Assembly: GCA_964036665.1 (NCBI GenBank)
Contig: OZ038526.1
Location: 30,132,001 to 30,196,000, forward strand
Direction: 5' to 3'
Length of the DNA stretch: 64,000 nucleotides
Origin: Gordius sp. MW1
Lineage: Eukaryota; Nematomorpha; Gordioida; Gordea; Gordiidae
This document shows, piece after piece, positions 30,071 to 42,889 of this stretch; position 1 is the stretch's first letter; every line of letters begins with the position of its first letter. Made by a program: the position numbers and the translations under genes. The notes below the pieces were generated by a model that saw only the letters and a program-made list of their open reading frames with translations, did no database searches and was not told where the DNA came from.

Positions 30071-32575
30071 TTAAAAAACACCGTCGATATTTTTAAATTT
30101 ATATTTAAAAATTCTGCAAATATCTCCATTGTTTTAAACTATAATTAGTTTCATAATCAAAAATTGTAAAAAAAACTATTTTTAGACTTTTTAAAAATAA
30201 AATTTGGCACAATTCTAAGAATAATTCTGTTATAAAGTATTAATAAATCGTATTTTTTTGGAAAGTCTTAAGTTAAGATTAACGCGTACCTAACTTTTAA
30301 TTTTAAAGCCATCAATTTTGTGCTTTCCTGGATTTAATAAGAAAAAAATAGTTAATCATTCGTTATAATAGAGCTTTAAGTTAGGTATAAAGGTCCCATA
30401 TTTTTATCTTATGTTTTATATATATGTTATAATAAGAGAGGAGACCAATAGATGACAACGAATTTGCAGAATTTCAAGCTGCCGATAATATTAATTTTCA
30501 TTTTTCTAGTTCAAACTTAAAATAAGAGTCACTTCATTGATCAAGAAGGTCTTTATTTAATTTTTCATTTAAATAATTTTTAAAATAAAGCGAAATGATC
30601 GTGATGTCCGTGCAATACAAAAAATTTAATTCTTAAATGGATAAACCTTTATGTCACCGAAATAGAAAAGAGCTGTCATGATCTAGTAAGGAGGGTAAAG
30701 AGTAACTGGGTTCGTCTACCCGTTAGATAATTTTCCCTAAAAAATTCGTTAACAATATTTATTCGAAAACTCAAAGGCATACAAATTATCAAAACTTAAA
30801 GTCCCCAGCAGCCACATTAAAATATTGATAGTTTAAGCTTCAAAGACCCTCGCTGAAAAGTCAGGGCTTTATGGCGGAATTCTGAATTAGCTTAATATAT
30901 TTGAATCGAGATTTTAATTCAATGGATAACTAGGCTAGCAGCTAAGGAAATTTTATTGTTCATATTTTTATTCGTACTATTGGAACTTTAGAGCGAGGAA
31001 TTGGTAATGACTAAATCAATCCATAATTTTGTAATAAGGTAAGAGGAAAGGGACAAGTAAGGACTTCATTTTTAAATTATATAAATTTAAGGGAAACTAT
31101 TGGAAAGATGATTTGGATATTAAATACCTCTTTGGTTTTAGAAGGGCTTAAAAACAAGAAAATTAATGATTTAGCGGCTAGAAATGATAAAATTTAACGA
31201 AAATAGGACACAACTGTGCTATATATGACTTCAAAAATAACTCAAAATGGGCAAATTGGGAGAAGACATCTAAACGCTAATTCCTGAGGGCAAGGACATT
31301 AATGAGAAATGGCAAGCTTTATATAACGGACAGCAGCCAGGATAAGTTGTGATTCTCTACGAGTTCAAGTATAGACCTCGGAATAAAATGATCTATTAAT
31401 TTACCTAGTTATTTGTTCCATAAAATATGTTAGAGAAGGGAAAGAGTGGGGCAAATTTATTTTTCAAGTTAATTATATCTCTCACTTCGAACACCATGCA
31501 CAAAGAAATAGCTGAGTATATAACTAGTGTTTAGTAAAGTAAAAAGGGAGAAAGACGTAAAGTGATTATGAACGCTTTTAAGTAGGGGTAAGGGTCTATT
31601 TTTTTCGAAACGAAAAAATTATAGATATTGCCAGATTTATTCTATATCTATGAAATTTATTATGGGCGGCGGCTAAGGCGAAAAAGGTAGCGACGTAAGT
31701 GAAAAGACTTTACAAAATTAGTAGATGGTTTATTCACGCGAACTCGACTTTATATTTACAAAAAGGTTCACGAAGATAAAATTATAACATTTAGTAAAAT
31801 TACAATGAAAGAGTGAAAGCGTAAGGGTTGGGAACAATTATAAAGGTTTTAGGGAAAATACAAAGTTAGGGAAAAATTTCGAAGGACTGGGGAAAAATCT
31901 TCAAGGACTGCAGTAATGCTGTGTGATGACGCTTATAAAGCCGTTGAATCTTCCCTGGGTGGTGGGCTTGATTGAACGAGCAAATCTTCAGACGGGGCTG
32001 CAGAGATTAGTAACAGATGTGGCTGAGTTCAAAATAAAAAGTAAAAGTAATTAAAAAAAGAGAGCGTCAAAGAAAATTAGCCACTTCCGCGTCTAGGTTA
32101 CCCGCGGTAAAAATGCCTTCCTTTGACCAATTCCTTTTTTTTAATTATAAGGATTGCCGAACCATTCGTTAACCCTTTTACAATAACATTAAATTAAATA
32201 AAACAAAGTAAGATCAAAGTATACCGCGGACATTAAAACGCGATATACCAACATATGGTAACGTGGTATACACGTATACCACAAAATTATTATTTTTTTC
32301 CGAGAGATTTCTCCATTGTAAAATTCCTCGTTATATATATAATTGTATTCAGTCATTATATTTTGTCCTTATGTTATAAAACTTGATGCAATCTATTTGA
32401 CTTCAAAGCATTATAGCTGACCATTGTTATCTAGGATTGATTCTTCACAATAATATATATTTTCCCAGAATGCGTAAAAAATAAAAATAAATTTTATAAA
32501 TAATTTATTGCCCGCCCGCGTATCTCTGTCATTTGGGTGAGCTTGCATTCTTTAGTGTAGGACAGTAAAAATGCA
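30071..32575. other. No gene recognised
   Basis: This 2.5-kb interval was read for a first exon of the syntaxin-8 gene (a Met followed by a Trp/Tyr-rich start and a first helix) without success. A short ATG frame at 32110 (MPSFDQFLFFNYKDC) has no supporting features. No repeat termini were recognised. Confidence 0.35.
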
Positions 32576-32583
32576 CTGCCAAT

Positions 32584-32706
32584 TAGAGTTATTAAATTGT
32601 TAACTTGCTTCAACTTCAGCTACCATCGGCTCGAGTTTATAATCGGCCCTCGAGCATTTTTATATGCTACTGTTCTGCCTAGCAAGTTAGCAATTTAACA
32701 GCTCTA
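32584..32706. mobile_element. Short hAT MITE (TAGAGTTGTTAAATTGC family), internally deleted
   Basis: CTGCCAAT flanks both sides (32576-32583, 32707-32714). It carries the termini of the 17593-21347 foldback but is only 123 bp: the stretch with GTGCACCGAACAGCGAGCAC found in the 200-bp copies is absent. Confidence 0.85.
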
Positions 32707-33573
32707 CTGCCAATAAAGCTGGTCGGCGCAAGGAGAATAAGGAAAGGAGTTAGTAGGGTTTAATATAATTCATGTGCACGACAAGTGTCGACAAAGAGGG
32801 AGAAAATATATTTATTTCTTCTCCCTACCCGCATTCCCCACCTTACTTAATGATCGACATGTATTCAAATAAATAAAAGTTCCTATACGCCTCTCTACCC
32901 CTTCATTTTAAGGATTAGATTAACCACAGAGAGAATTTTCTGAAAGTGTGACTGTTTCACTTACATAAAATTTGAGTAAAACTTCTTTATACTTTTAATT
33001 TATACGAACAAATCATGCCGCCAGTGTTTAATGTAGTATATATATTGGGTAGATATTTTAAACTGACTTTCATAATTATTGAGTCCTTTTAGGAAAATGT
33101 GTTATGAGCAAATTACCCTACTGCCATTATATATATATACTTAAATATAATAAGCATCATATATATGTTAAAGTAGAGAAATTTCTATATGCCTCCTCAT
33201 TTTCTTTAAATTATCTAAAGTCTCAATCTAAATCGTAGTCTTTTTGTTGAATATTTAATACATCTCCATAAAGATTTATGCTTTAATTGCATATCTTTAC
33301 TCAGTCATATATTTTTTACATGGCTATTAAAAAAATTACCAACTCAATAGAGGTTTAAAATTTGTTTTAAGATAAGATTTGTAATCAGCGTTAGAATTAG
33401 GTTCAGGGTTCAGCTCAGAAAGATTAATAATCTCTACGTGTACAATGATAGATAAAAACATAAACTGTAGTATTCATTCATTTTTAAATCATATGATTTA
33501 GTTTAATGAGATGAGTTTTCAAACCGATGAAAAATTGTAAGTTCCTTTGACCCTTATCTTATTTTTAATGTAG

Positions 33574-36500
33574 GTTTGGGAAACATAATAGGCTCGTAGA
33601 AAATGGAAGAGATATCATGATATTAATTCAGGAATTAGCATGTTGTCAGGATAAAAATGCCTCAACTTCTAAGGTGTGTACCTTAAATTTTCTTTATAAT
33701 TAAAAAAGATATCCTCAAAAATACGCTTAAATCTTCAAAACTATGCTAACGAAATTACAAATCTACGAAACGAAACATTGTTTGCCATTAGTAACAAAAC
33801 TATGTAAGAACATGGATGATTTATTCATATTTTTTGCACGTGCATAAAATACACAATTTTGAATTATATCATATTTTAAAGATCCACAACAGACCAGCAA
33901 AACAGAAATGCAATGCTTGATTCTCTTTCTACAAGGTTAAAAAGTCTTGAAGGTGCTTTTAAAACAAACTTAAATTCTGTGTATGAAAAGGCTGATCAAA
34001 GGCTTAGTGTTTATGATAATCAAAGAAGGTAATCATTAACACAGCTTTAAATCCTATCATATTATAAGATGATTTTATACTTGAATAATTGCCTTTTTTC
34101 TTTTAAAATATTTGAGTAATATTTTATTTTGGTAATTTATTTAGGGTAATATTCTACATAGTATTATATGTTAAAATCTGTGAATTTGTGGTTAAATGAT
34201 ATTGCTTTAAGATTTTGTCTCATTTATTGGTCCACATACAAACTTTCTATTTATTTTAATGAGTATTTTGAAGGACACATTGACCACGTTCATCTTTTGA
34301 AGTTATACAATTTGGACCCTGCTATGAAAAAATATTAACTGTGTTGCTATAATATATTTCCCTCTGTTAAACATTGTAGTCAATAGCATTTTTGTGAAAA
34401 AAGTATATGAAAATTGGGTAAAAATTTTTGTTTAGGCCTTTTTGATTTTTTATGGTCGAGATAGCCCCGGTCTCCCCTATTAATTTTTATAACTTTTTGC
34501 TATAATATGCGAATTTGGCTTTTGTGACTTAGATAAAAATTAGATATAAATGCGGAACAAGCCTTCTACGTCTAAACCCCTTTTAAAACTTGAATTTCTT
34601 TAATGGAATATATAAAGTTATAGTAACTGATTATATTTTATTTAATGAATTATTCGCGATCATAGGCGTACAAAAGGGATTCTACCCCCTTGGCAAAAAT
34701 TAACAATTTCTTTTATTAAAAAAATAACATATTTTTAGATTAAAAAACTTAAGTTCCATCATTCTTGGTTCCAGAAATGGAGCTGGCTTGCATATTCCCC
34801 TAAGGAAAATGGAGCTTATTGCAAAACATGCGTGTTTTTTGTTCCAAAATTTGGTGGAAAGCAGAAGTTAAAGGCTCTAGTTTCTGAACCATTTCAAAGA
34901 TGGAAGGATGCTTCTACAAATTTTAACTCCCACCAAAAAAAAATTATATTATTATTAATTCACTGGAAACACTTTTGTCATTAAAAAAAATTAGAGAGGG
35001 GAAAAAACTCTCCATCAGCAACCCAAAGAAAAATCGAAGCCCAAGATAATCGAATAAGAACTGCTCCGATTATAGATACAATATTAACCTTAGGCATCCA
35101 AGGTTTATCATTAAGGGGCCATAAAGATTGTGGGCCTATCAACTTGGATGTTCAAGATAACAATGATGGTAATTTTAGGGCTCTTCTAAGATACCGTTCT
35201 ACTGGTTATCAGACACTTTCAGATTTTTTACAAAATTCTTCCAAAAATGCCCTCTATCTAAGCCCTCAATTTCAAAATGAGGTAATTACAATTTGCAATG
35301 AACTCATTTCGCAAAAAATAGTCACCAATATTAATAAATCCCCATTTTTCACTGTTCTATGTGACGAGCCGACTGCTGATATAGCCGGAGTGCAACAAAT
35401 GTCTTTGTGTGCACGGTATCTAGATACGGTCACCGTGACAATTAAAGAAGATTTTCTTCAATTTGTGCCGGTTCATGACACAACCGGAAAAGGATTAGCG
35501 GATGTTAATATTAATAGTCTAAAAAAGCTAAATATTAATATCAATTTGTTCAGAGGCCAAGGTTATGATGGAGCCCGCGCAATATGTGCGGAAAATTAAA
35601 TGGTGTCCAGGCCATTATTATGAAAGTATACCCAACGGCATTGTATGTCCACTGTGCCTCCCATTCATTAAACTTGGCCCTTTCAGATACATTGACCCTT
35701 CCTACCATAAGAAATTGCATGGGCATTAATTAAACATTATATTATGATAATTTTTTTAAATAGGTATTGTTTCTAAAGTTTATGATATTGATATGTTTAA
35801 ATACTCCAAACGGCAAGATGTTTTATTAAAAGTCTTCTCAAAATGGACAATAAACCGGTAATGGAAAAATTAAAACAAGTGTGTGTGACCCGTTGGTCAT
35901 CACGGCACGAATCTGTTGCAACGCATTTAAAACTTCAAGATGCGATTTATCCTGCTTTAGAAAAAATTTCTACGTCTGGTATGATCGCGATGCCGCAACA
36001 GAGGCGGTAACTTTGCTCTCTTCTTGGCAATCGTACTATATAATATCGCTATTATGTCTTCATAAACTTTTCAGTTATACATCAATGCTTTGCAGACAAT
36101 TACAAAAAAAAGTTTAGACCTTCAGCAGGTCATCGAGTTGGCCCGAAGTTGATCAGATGAAATTGTTGAGAAATAATGTTAATGAAGAATTTCATCAAAT
36201 TTTAATGGCAGAAGCTAAGGCAAACTTATACCAGTTTGATCTTGTAAAACCCAAATGGGCTAGAAAACAAACTTTCCGAATTAATATTCCAACAGACTCC
36301 GTTGAGGAATATTATAAAATCACAATTTTTATTTTTATTGTTCAACTTAATGAAAGGTTTTTAGACAAGAAGGAAATTATTGCGAATTTTCGAATTTTGT
36401 TTCCTCAAGATTCGAAAGTTTCGCCTGCTGCTCAGATAAAAATAAATCACTTAGTGGATTTTTACTTTAATGACTTGAATGGTACAAATGTTGACGTTAA

Positions 36501-39500
36501 AACAGAATTTGATATTTGGTATATGTCGTTGTATCAGATGCCAGAAGAATTGCGTCCCAAGAATGCTTTTGCTAAATCACAAAACCAAACTAGAATGCTT
36601 ACCTAATCTTACAACTTTATTTTATTTATTAGCTTGCCTCCCCATTACTACTTGCACAAATGAATGAAGTTTCTCAACTTTGAGAAGACTTAAGACCTAC
36701 TTACGGAATACCATGTCAAACAATAGATTAAATGGTTTGGCGCTTTTAACGATTTATCGGGAGTTAGCCCCAACTCCGGATGAAATTCTTGATGTCTTAT
36801 CTTTTGGCAAAATATTAAAAATTGTTTTTAGCGACTATTTTTATACACTGCTTTTTTATCTATATTATTGAAATAAAAATGCTTTTAAAAAATTTGGAAA
36901 TTTTCTGCCCCCTTGAGAAATCCTGGCTACGCTCAATTCTTTATTTTTTCCTATATCCAAAGGCTGTAGAATTATAATTTCTAAGTCTAAATTGGTATAA
37001 AACTTTGAGCTATTCAAGTTATTTAGGGGTTTAGTATAGTTCATATTGGTCAAGGAACATCTAGCAGGGTTGTATCTTCCCAACGCAAATGAAAAGCCAA
37101 TCATTCACTTTGAAAATAACAATTTTACTTAATACTGAAACTTATTTGAAAGAACTCTAGAATCGTTCTTCATTAAAAGGTTAAACCCACCACTTAATGA
37201 ATAAATGGGTAAAGAGAACCCCAATCCATTTTTACCTTATAGCAGGCGCGTAGCCAGGATTTTTTCAAAGGGGGGGAAAAATTTCAAAAATTTTTTATAG
37301 CATTTTTATTTCAACAACAAAAATATTAATTCGAAAAATATAAAATTTGCATATAAAATAAAAAGAAAGTTATTATACAATAATTTTATATTTTCTTTTT
37401 CCCAGCGAAAATATGTCCAGAACTTCATCTGGAGTGGTAGCTAATTCCCGATGAATCGCTAAAAGGGCCAATCCATTTAATCTATTTTTCGACATAGTAT
37501 TTCTTATATACGTTTTAAGCCTCCTCAACGTTGAGAAACTTCTTTCATTGGTGCATGTAGTGATAGGAAGACAAGCTAATAGGAAAGAAGAGTTGTGATG
37601 TTGGGTAAAGATTCCAATATTTTATAACGTGATAGGGCGTCCATGGGATTCTTTGGACGAAATTCTTCTGACGTCTGAGACAACGCCATATACCATATGT
37701 CAAATTCTGATTTAAGGTCTTCGTTTGTCCCCTTAAAATCATTGGAATAAAACTCCCATAGAAAGTTTATTTTCATCCGCGTTTCTGGCGAAACAATCAA
37801 AGAATTTAAAGGAAATAATATTTGGAAATTTCCCAAAACTTGTTTCTTGTCCACGAACGGTTCATTGAGTTGTAGAATGAACATATCGAGCAAAGGTATA
37901 AAAATCGTTATTCTGTAATAATCCTCAATGGATTCAGTTAAAATATTACTTCGACAAGTTTGCTTCTTTGCATATCGAGGTTTCTTAAGGTCAAATTAGC
38001 TTCGGCTACTAAAAAAATTTCCCGAAACTCTTCATCAACGTTGTTTCTTATTAATTTCATTTGATTTACTAAAGCTTCGGCTAACTGTATGACTTGCTGT
38101 AGATCTAGGTCCTTTTTTTGCAATTGCTTGCATAATAAGGACGTATAGCCAAAGAGTTTATTTAGGCATAGAAGGGAAATAATATATTCACTTTGTCGTA
38201 ATGCAGTGAGCAAAGTTGCAGCTTCTGTTGCAGCATCGTGATCATACCATGTAGATATCTTTTCCAATGCTGGATATATGGCATCTTGAAGCAAATGTGC
38301 GTGGAAACAGCTTCGTGCCGTGATGCCCAACGGGTGACACACACTTGCTTTAATTTCTCTATATTGGGTTTATCTTCCATTTGTGACAACATTTCAATTA
38401 AAACTTCATGACGTTTAGAATATTTAAACAGATCATATATTTGGAAACAATACCCATGCAATTCCGTATAAAAGGAAGGGTACAGGCATCTGAAAGTGCC
38501 AAATTTAATGAATGTGAAGCGCAATGTACATATAATGCCGTTGGGTACGATTTCATTATGCATGCCTGAACACCGTTAAACTTCCCGCTCATATTCCGAG
38601 GCCCCATCATAGCCATGGCCTCTTAGCAAATTTATATTAATATTTAGATCCTTTATGTTTTTGATAATTAAATCACCTAGCCCCTTTCCTGTTGTGTCAA
38701 TAACTGGGACAAATTGCAAAAAATTTTCTTTTATGGCTAACGTTGAAGTATCAATATAACGGGCGCAAAGGGACATTTGCTCTACCCCTGAAATTTCCAT
38801 AGATTCATCACAGAGAATTGAGTAAAAGTGAGACTTGTTAATTTCATTGACTAATTTATTGAGGATTAATTCATTACAAATGGTTATAAACTCATTTTGA
38901 AAATGAGGACTTAGGTAAAGGGCATTTTTGGGGGCATTTTTCAAAAAGTCTGAAAGTACTGGGTCCCCGTTAGCCCGGTATCTTAAGAGGGCCCTAAAAT
39001 TACCGGAATTATTATCTTGTACGTCAAATTTAATAGGTCCAGAATCTTTATGGCCTCTTAAGGCCAATCCTTGAATCCCCAATGTCAAAATAGTATCAAT
39101 GATGGGAGCCATCTTTAATCGATTTTCTTTAGAATTTTACGCTGGGAGTCCAATTGATCAATGATACAAAGCTTTTTCCCATCTCTAATTGATTTTAGAG
39201 ATATGACTGTCTGTATTGAGTCTATGTGATATAAATTTTTTTGGTGTATATTAAAAATTTCCGTAGCATCTTTCCATCTTCTGAATGGTTCACAAACTAG
39301 CCCCTTCAGCTTTTGTTGCCCCTTTCCACCAAATTTTGGGCCAAAAAGTACACATAATGCCCCATTTTCCTTTGGCGAATAGACAAGCCAGCTCCATTTC
39401 TGGAACCAGGAGTGTTGATTTTTTTAGTGTGATATCACGTGGAAAATTGAACAAAATGGTGGGTTCATAAATTTTATCATGTAGTGCCAGCTTATCCTTT

Positions 39501-42137
39501 CTTCTTCAATATTTTTATTATTTACATATAAACTTATGTCATAAGGGAAAGGGTCACTCTCACTTGAATCTAAATTTAATTATTTAAAAAGATTTAAAAT
39601 ACAAAATCAACTTTTCATAAACTTAGAAACTATGTATAATTATAAATACCTAAAGGTTTGATTATTAAAGGTAAAATGCCAGTTTCAATAGTATCTCGTG
39701 ATAAATTTTGTTGGCTAACTTCTATTTATAATTAATTATTCTTATAATAACAAATTACTAGCTGTGGTGTAGGATGATTTGATGGAGAAAAAATCATTAA
39801 TTTTCATTTTGAACAATTGAAAAAGGAAAAAGACAATAATGGTTAATAGTCTTTTGGTCGAAATTTAATTCAAAAACGGAAAATAATATTTACTTAATTT
39901 ATAATTAAAAATAAATTAATAAGTGTTTTACTTAGTCATTTATTGTAACTATAAAATAAAAACTTTGAATCTAAAAGTTTTTTTATAAATTTTTTTTTGC
40001 AAAGGGGGGGAATTTCCCGTTTCCCCCCCCCCTTATTTACGCCACTGCCTTATAGGATTACCCTCTCTTGAGAACGTTCTATTTAATCGTATTATTTTAT
40101 TTTTTACTTATCAATTTATTTTGTTTTAATCTGATCATGTCCCTGAATAGGATGAAATAATATTATAATAATTATAATTATTTTTAACGCCTTCTGATGC
40201 TCCTGTGAATTAGTGTTGTAAAAAGGTCAGGATTTTATTTGGTCGACCTTTGGTTTTACCAAGACTAGCGGTCGCTTCTGGTTTGTTTTTCAAATTAGGA
40301 CTAAGCTCAGAAGAACTGACCAAAAACTTCTGGTCTGTTTATGTTTAGTCGACTAAAACCAAAAGTCGACCAAACAAAAACCAGCCCGTTTTTACAACAC
40401 TCTTGTGAATAAATCTCTATAAAATACGTTCGTTTTAGTTTGTTATTAACGACGGGTGCCCAAAGCAAGGATAATAGCGCGCGATTTAACAGTTCGACCG
40501 TTGAATGGAACGAATCAGGACAGGGCAATAATTCGGCCCCCTTCTTTTGCTTAGAAGAAGAAGAGGATTTAGATGATCATCACACATTCCCTGATGACAG
40601 GCAACTCCTGATTCACAAGGCTAAACAAAGTATGTCCTTTGCCACAAAGAAATTTTATTAAAAAGGATGTCTATTTTTCCCCAAATGGACTAGCTTTTTA
40701 TATTTTTTAATAGCTGATGCCCCTCAATATTTTGCAGTCGTGCTTGTCGTAAAATAGCTATAGGAATTGCTAGGATTTAGTGTTGTAAAAATGGCTGGGT
40801 TTTGTTTAATCGGCCTTTTGTCTTAGTCGACTTAACATATTCTTAGTCGCATAAGCAGGTTAAAGATTTTTGGTCAAATCTTTGTAATTATGTTTAGTCG
40901 ACTAAAACTAAAGATCGACCAAACAAAACCCAGCCGTTTTAACAACACTACTAGGATTTGACGATAATGTGATGTATGTTTTTGTGTGTAATTTAAAGGT
41001 TTAAATAGAAATTATTCTGTTTTTGTTTATATCCGGACAAAGTATAGAAAATTACATTTTTGGATCTTTAAATCTTATGTGTGTTTAAAGCAAAAAAAGC
41101 TGCACGAAACGGCTAAGTTTGTATGCAAGGTTGAAACAAAAAAATGACATGAAACTAAATAAAGAATATGGAATTTATATTTTTTATGTACGTATTTGTG
41201 CATTTTTGATTAGGTCAGGAGAAGAATTTGGACGTTTTGGCTGATTTAATATCTAAGCAAAAACACGCCGCCCTTCATATCAGCAACGAAGTTTCGAATC
41301 AAAATGGTTGGTCCATAAAACATATTTATCTTACATAAGAAATGAAATTGTAGAAGGAGGTTAATTAAATCGAAAGATTTTTTGACAATTATTATTTGAT
41401 TTTTAACGCCTACAAACTCTGTTGTTAAGTATATAATCATCTAGTTTTTGCAGCTTAATTTCATTACTAAATTAAATCATAGTTAATAAGTATGCTTTGG
41501 GAATTACTGTATTTACACAAAAGCTTTAAAATAAAAAAACCCAGCCATTAAATACACGTATAAGTTTTTACAGCGACTAGTAAAAATTTACTAGTAGGAC
41601 AAGACAGGACGGACGGATGGGCGTACAACCAAAGTGAGCTCGTAAATTGCAAATCAATTACTATTTTGATATGCAATTGATTATTGATTGTTAAATCAAG
41701 AGATACCTAAACTTACGTGAAATTGAAAATTTTTTTATTTTGTCACCCGCTATAGAAATAATCGACGATATTTCCATACACATCGACCGAACCAAGCAAA
41801 AATTGATCAAAGGAGCCCAGGATATCAGAGTCGTGACTAAAAAATCCAAAAGCTGGCGTAATATTTTTAATTAAAATTTTATTTTTATTTAATAAATATA
41901 TTTTTATATTTTAAATAATATCGATGATTGCTTAATCAAATGCCAATTTATATGGTGTTTTTAAAACTTACACCATATTCGAATTTTCGAAGGTTTTTGA
42001 TTTCAAAAGGAGATGTATAATTAAGCTGTCTATAATATATTAATAATTTAAATAAATTTTAAATTATATTTAATTTAGCTTACTGGCTTATCATCATATT
42101 TCTGCTGATTCTCATCATAACCATGCTTTTTATATGA
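33574..42137 (+). CDS. stx8: Syntaxin-8-like Qc SNARE, six exons, first exon not found
   Basis: Exons: 33574-33673 (or -33675), 33882-34028 (or from 33898), 40439-40629, 41214-41306, 41756-41857 and 42079-42137; from 33882 on, all phases close. The N-terminal helical part includes TTDQQNRNAMLDSLSTRL and SLEGAFKTNLNSVY, which aligns with the syntaxin-8 Habc region. An acidic linker (CLEEEEDLDDHH) follows, then the SNARE motif from NLDVLADLISKQKHAA through NEVSNQNEIIDDISIHID, with the zero-layer Gln in NQN. It ends with the membrane anchor YWLIIIFLLILIITMLFI and a stop. Syntaxin-8 acts in late-endosome and lysosome fusion. About 30-40 N-terminal residues are missing. The 6.4-kb intron 34029-40438 holds two hAT transposons. 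AATAAA signals lie near 42386. The gene converges on TAF5. Confidence 0.88.
34661..36936 (+). mobile_element. ZMYM1-like hAT transposon, plus orientation, degenerate
   Basis: The ends CATAGGCGTACAAAAGGG and AAATCCTGGCTACGC match the family of 3419-4871. The transposase starts with a TTF-type zinc-finger region (HSWFQKWSWLAYSPKENG, CKTCVFFVPKFGGK, EPFQRWKDA), then DVQDNNDGNFRALLRYRS, LYLSPQFQNEVITICNELIS, RGQGYDGA and the C-terminal RRLKTYLRNTMSNNRLNGL dimerisation region. Several frame breaks and stops split it into segments (35144-35599, 36157-36606, 36680-36813 and others), so it is inactive. It lies in a syntaxin-8 intron on the sense strand. Confidence 0.85.
37243..40047 (-). mobile_element. 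ZMYM1-like hAT transposon, minus orientation, with exact 8-bp target duplication
   Basis: CCTTATAG flanks it at 37235-37242 and 40048-40055. The termini are CAGGCGCGTAGCC and the inverted CAGTGGCGTAAATAAGG. Total length is 2,805 bp, in the same syntaxin-8 intron and in opposite orientation to the related element 300 bp to its left. Confidence 0.92.
37373..39460 (-). pseudogene. hAT transposase (ZMYM1/TTF type), broken by frame changes
   Basis: In order on the minus strand: HSWFQKWSWLVYSPKENGA with LFGPKFGGK (TTF-like finger), IDTILTLGIQGLALRGHKD, DVQDNNSGNFRALLRYRA, FYSILCDESMEISGVEQMS (carrying the first catalytic Asp region), YDGAS, CATEAATLLTALRQSEY-like helical parts, then SFSTLRRLKTYIRNTMS and the Leu-rich C-terminus ending at 37373. 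The first half is one open frame (38576-39112); the rest is divided among overlapping frames. Protein identity to the neighbouring plus-strand copy over the first long segment is roughly 70 percent by eye, so these are two subfamilies, not duplicates. Confidence 0.8.
40211..40402. mobile_element. hAT MITE (TAGTGTTGTAAAAACGG family) beside a syntaxin-8 splice acceptor
   Basis: Termini TAGTGTTGTAAAAAGG and CCCGTTTTTACAACACTC; flanks CTGTGAAT and TTGTGAAT agree at seven of eight positions. Its right end is 36 bp before the exon starting at 40439, so the polypyrimidine region of that acceptor immediately follows the repeat. Confidence 0.85.
40778..40950. mobile_element. hAT MITE (TAGTGTTGTAAAAACGG family), exact 8-bp duplication
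   Basis: CTAGGATT lies on both sides (40770-40777, 40951-40958). The unit is 173 bp, with inner TTTAGTCGAC and GTCGAC motifs making most of it an imperfect palindrome. It lies in the intron before the exon at 41214. Confidence 0.9.
41575..41665 (+). repeat. Diverged terminus of the GGAC-microsatellite family
   Basis: GACAAGACAGGACGGACGG is followed by ACAACCAAAGTGAGCTCGT and AAATTGCAAATCAATTA, a diverged form of the junction seen at 12190-12235. It sits in a syntaxin-8 intron. Confidence 0.5.
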
Positions 42138-42889
42138 ACCAACACTACATTCCTCTCCTTGGATTTTAAAGTTTCAACATTGGTGAGATTGTAAAAGAAT
42201 CGTTTAGTTTTCCGATGGAATGTTATTCCGTTTATATTTGCAATTTAAAATGTGCACTATAAGTATATTTTATATAATTATAACATCGCCCATATCACGT
42301 AATGTTGCCTTATTTATAGTGTAAATGGATATTTTACACGTGAATTTATGAGATCTTAAGCAATATTGTTAACCTTGTATCCTAAATAAATTATTTATTT
42401 ATTATAATTTTTATTTTTATATATTAAATTAAAGATCAGATTCCTGAATATCTGCGAAAATAGGCTGTTATATATAATTACAATTGTTAATTGCGACCAT
42501 CTATGTAATTAATTAAATTTATTGCTCATTTGTAACTTATTATCAGCATAATGAATCTGACTAAAATCTAACCTGCTTTGGATAGAAATGCGCCTAATAA
42601 AGAGATTTGTTTCGCCAGACAATCAGCTTTAAATATATTAACGCTTAGAATAAATTTGGTTCTTAATCGACTGATTATATTTTCAATTAATTTTCGATAG
42701 AATGGGAAGTTTTGAATTTGCTGGACTCAGGCATGAGAAACAGGTACAAAATTATTTAGTCACCTTTTTAAATTAAGAAACTGAATCTAAAACACTTAAT
42801 GGCACATTTACGTCCTAATTTCAAATTTTTATATTACAAAAATAAATATCACAAATGATTTACGAATAAATATTTAGAAATATAACATT
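42138..42889. other. Convergent intergenic gap between syntaxin-8 and TAF5
   Basis: Only 752 bp separate the two stop codons. AT-rich runs with AATAAA near 42386 (plus) and several TTTATT motifs (minus) could serve as polyadenylation signals for both genes, whose 3' UTRs may overlap. An ATG frame at 42702 (MGSFEFAGLRHEK) has no support. Confidence 0.5.

Noticed and set aside
32110-32170. Candidate syntaxin-8 first exon beginning MPSFDQF
   Set aside because: It lacks the expected Trp/Tyr-rich start and first helix and ends in a stop without a good donor.
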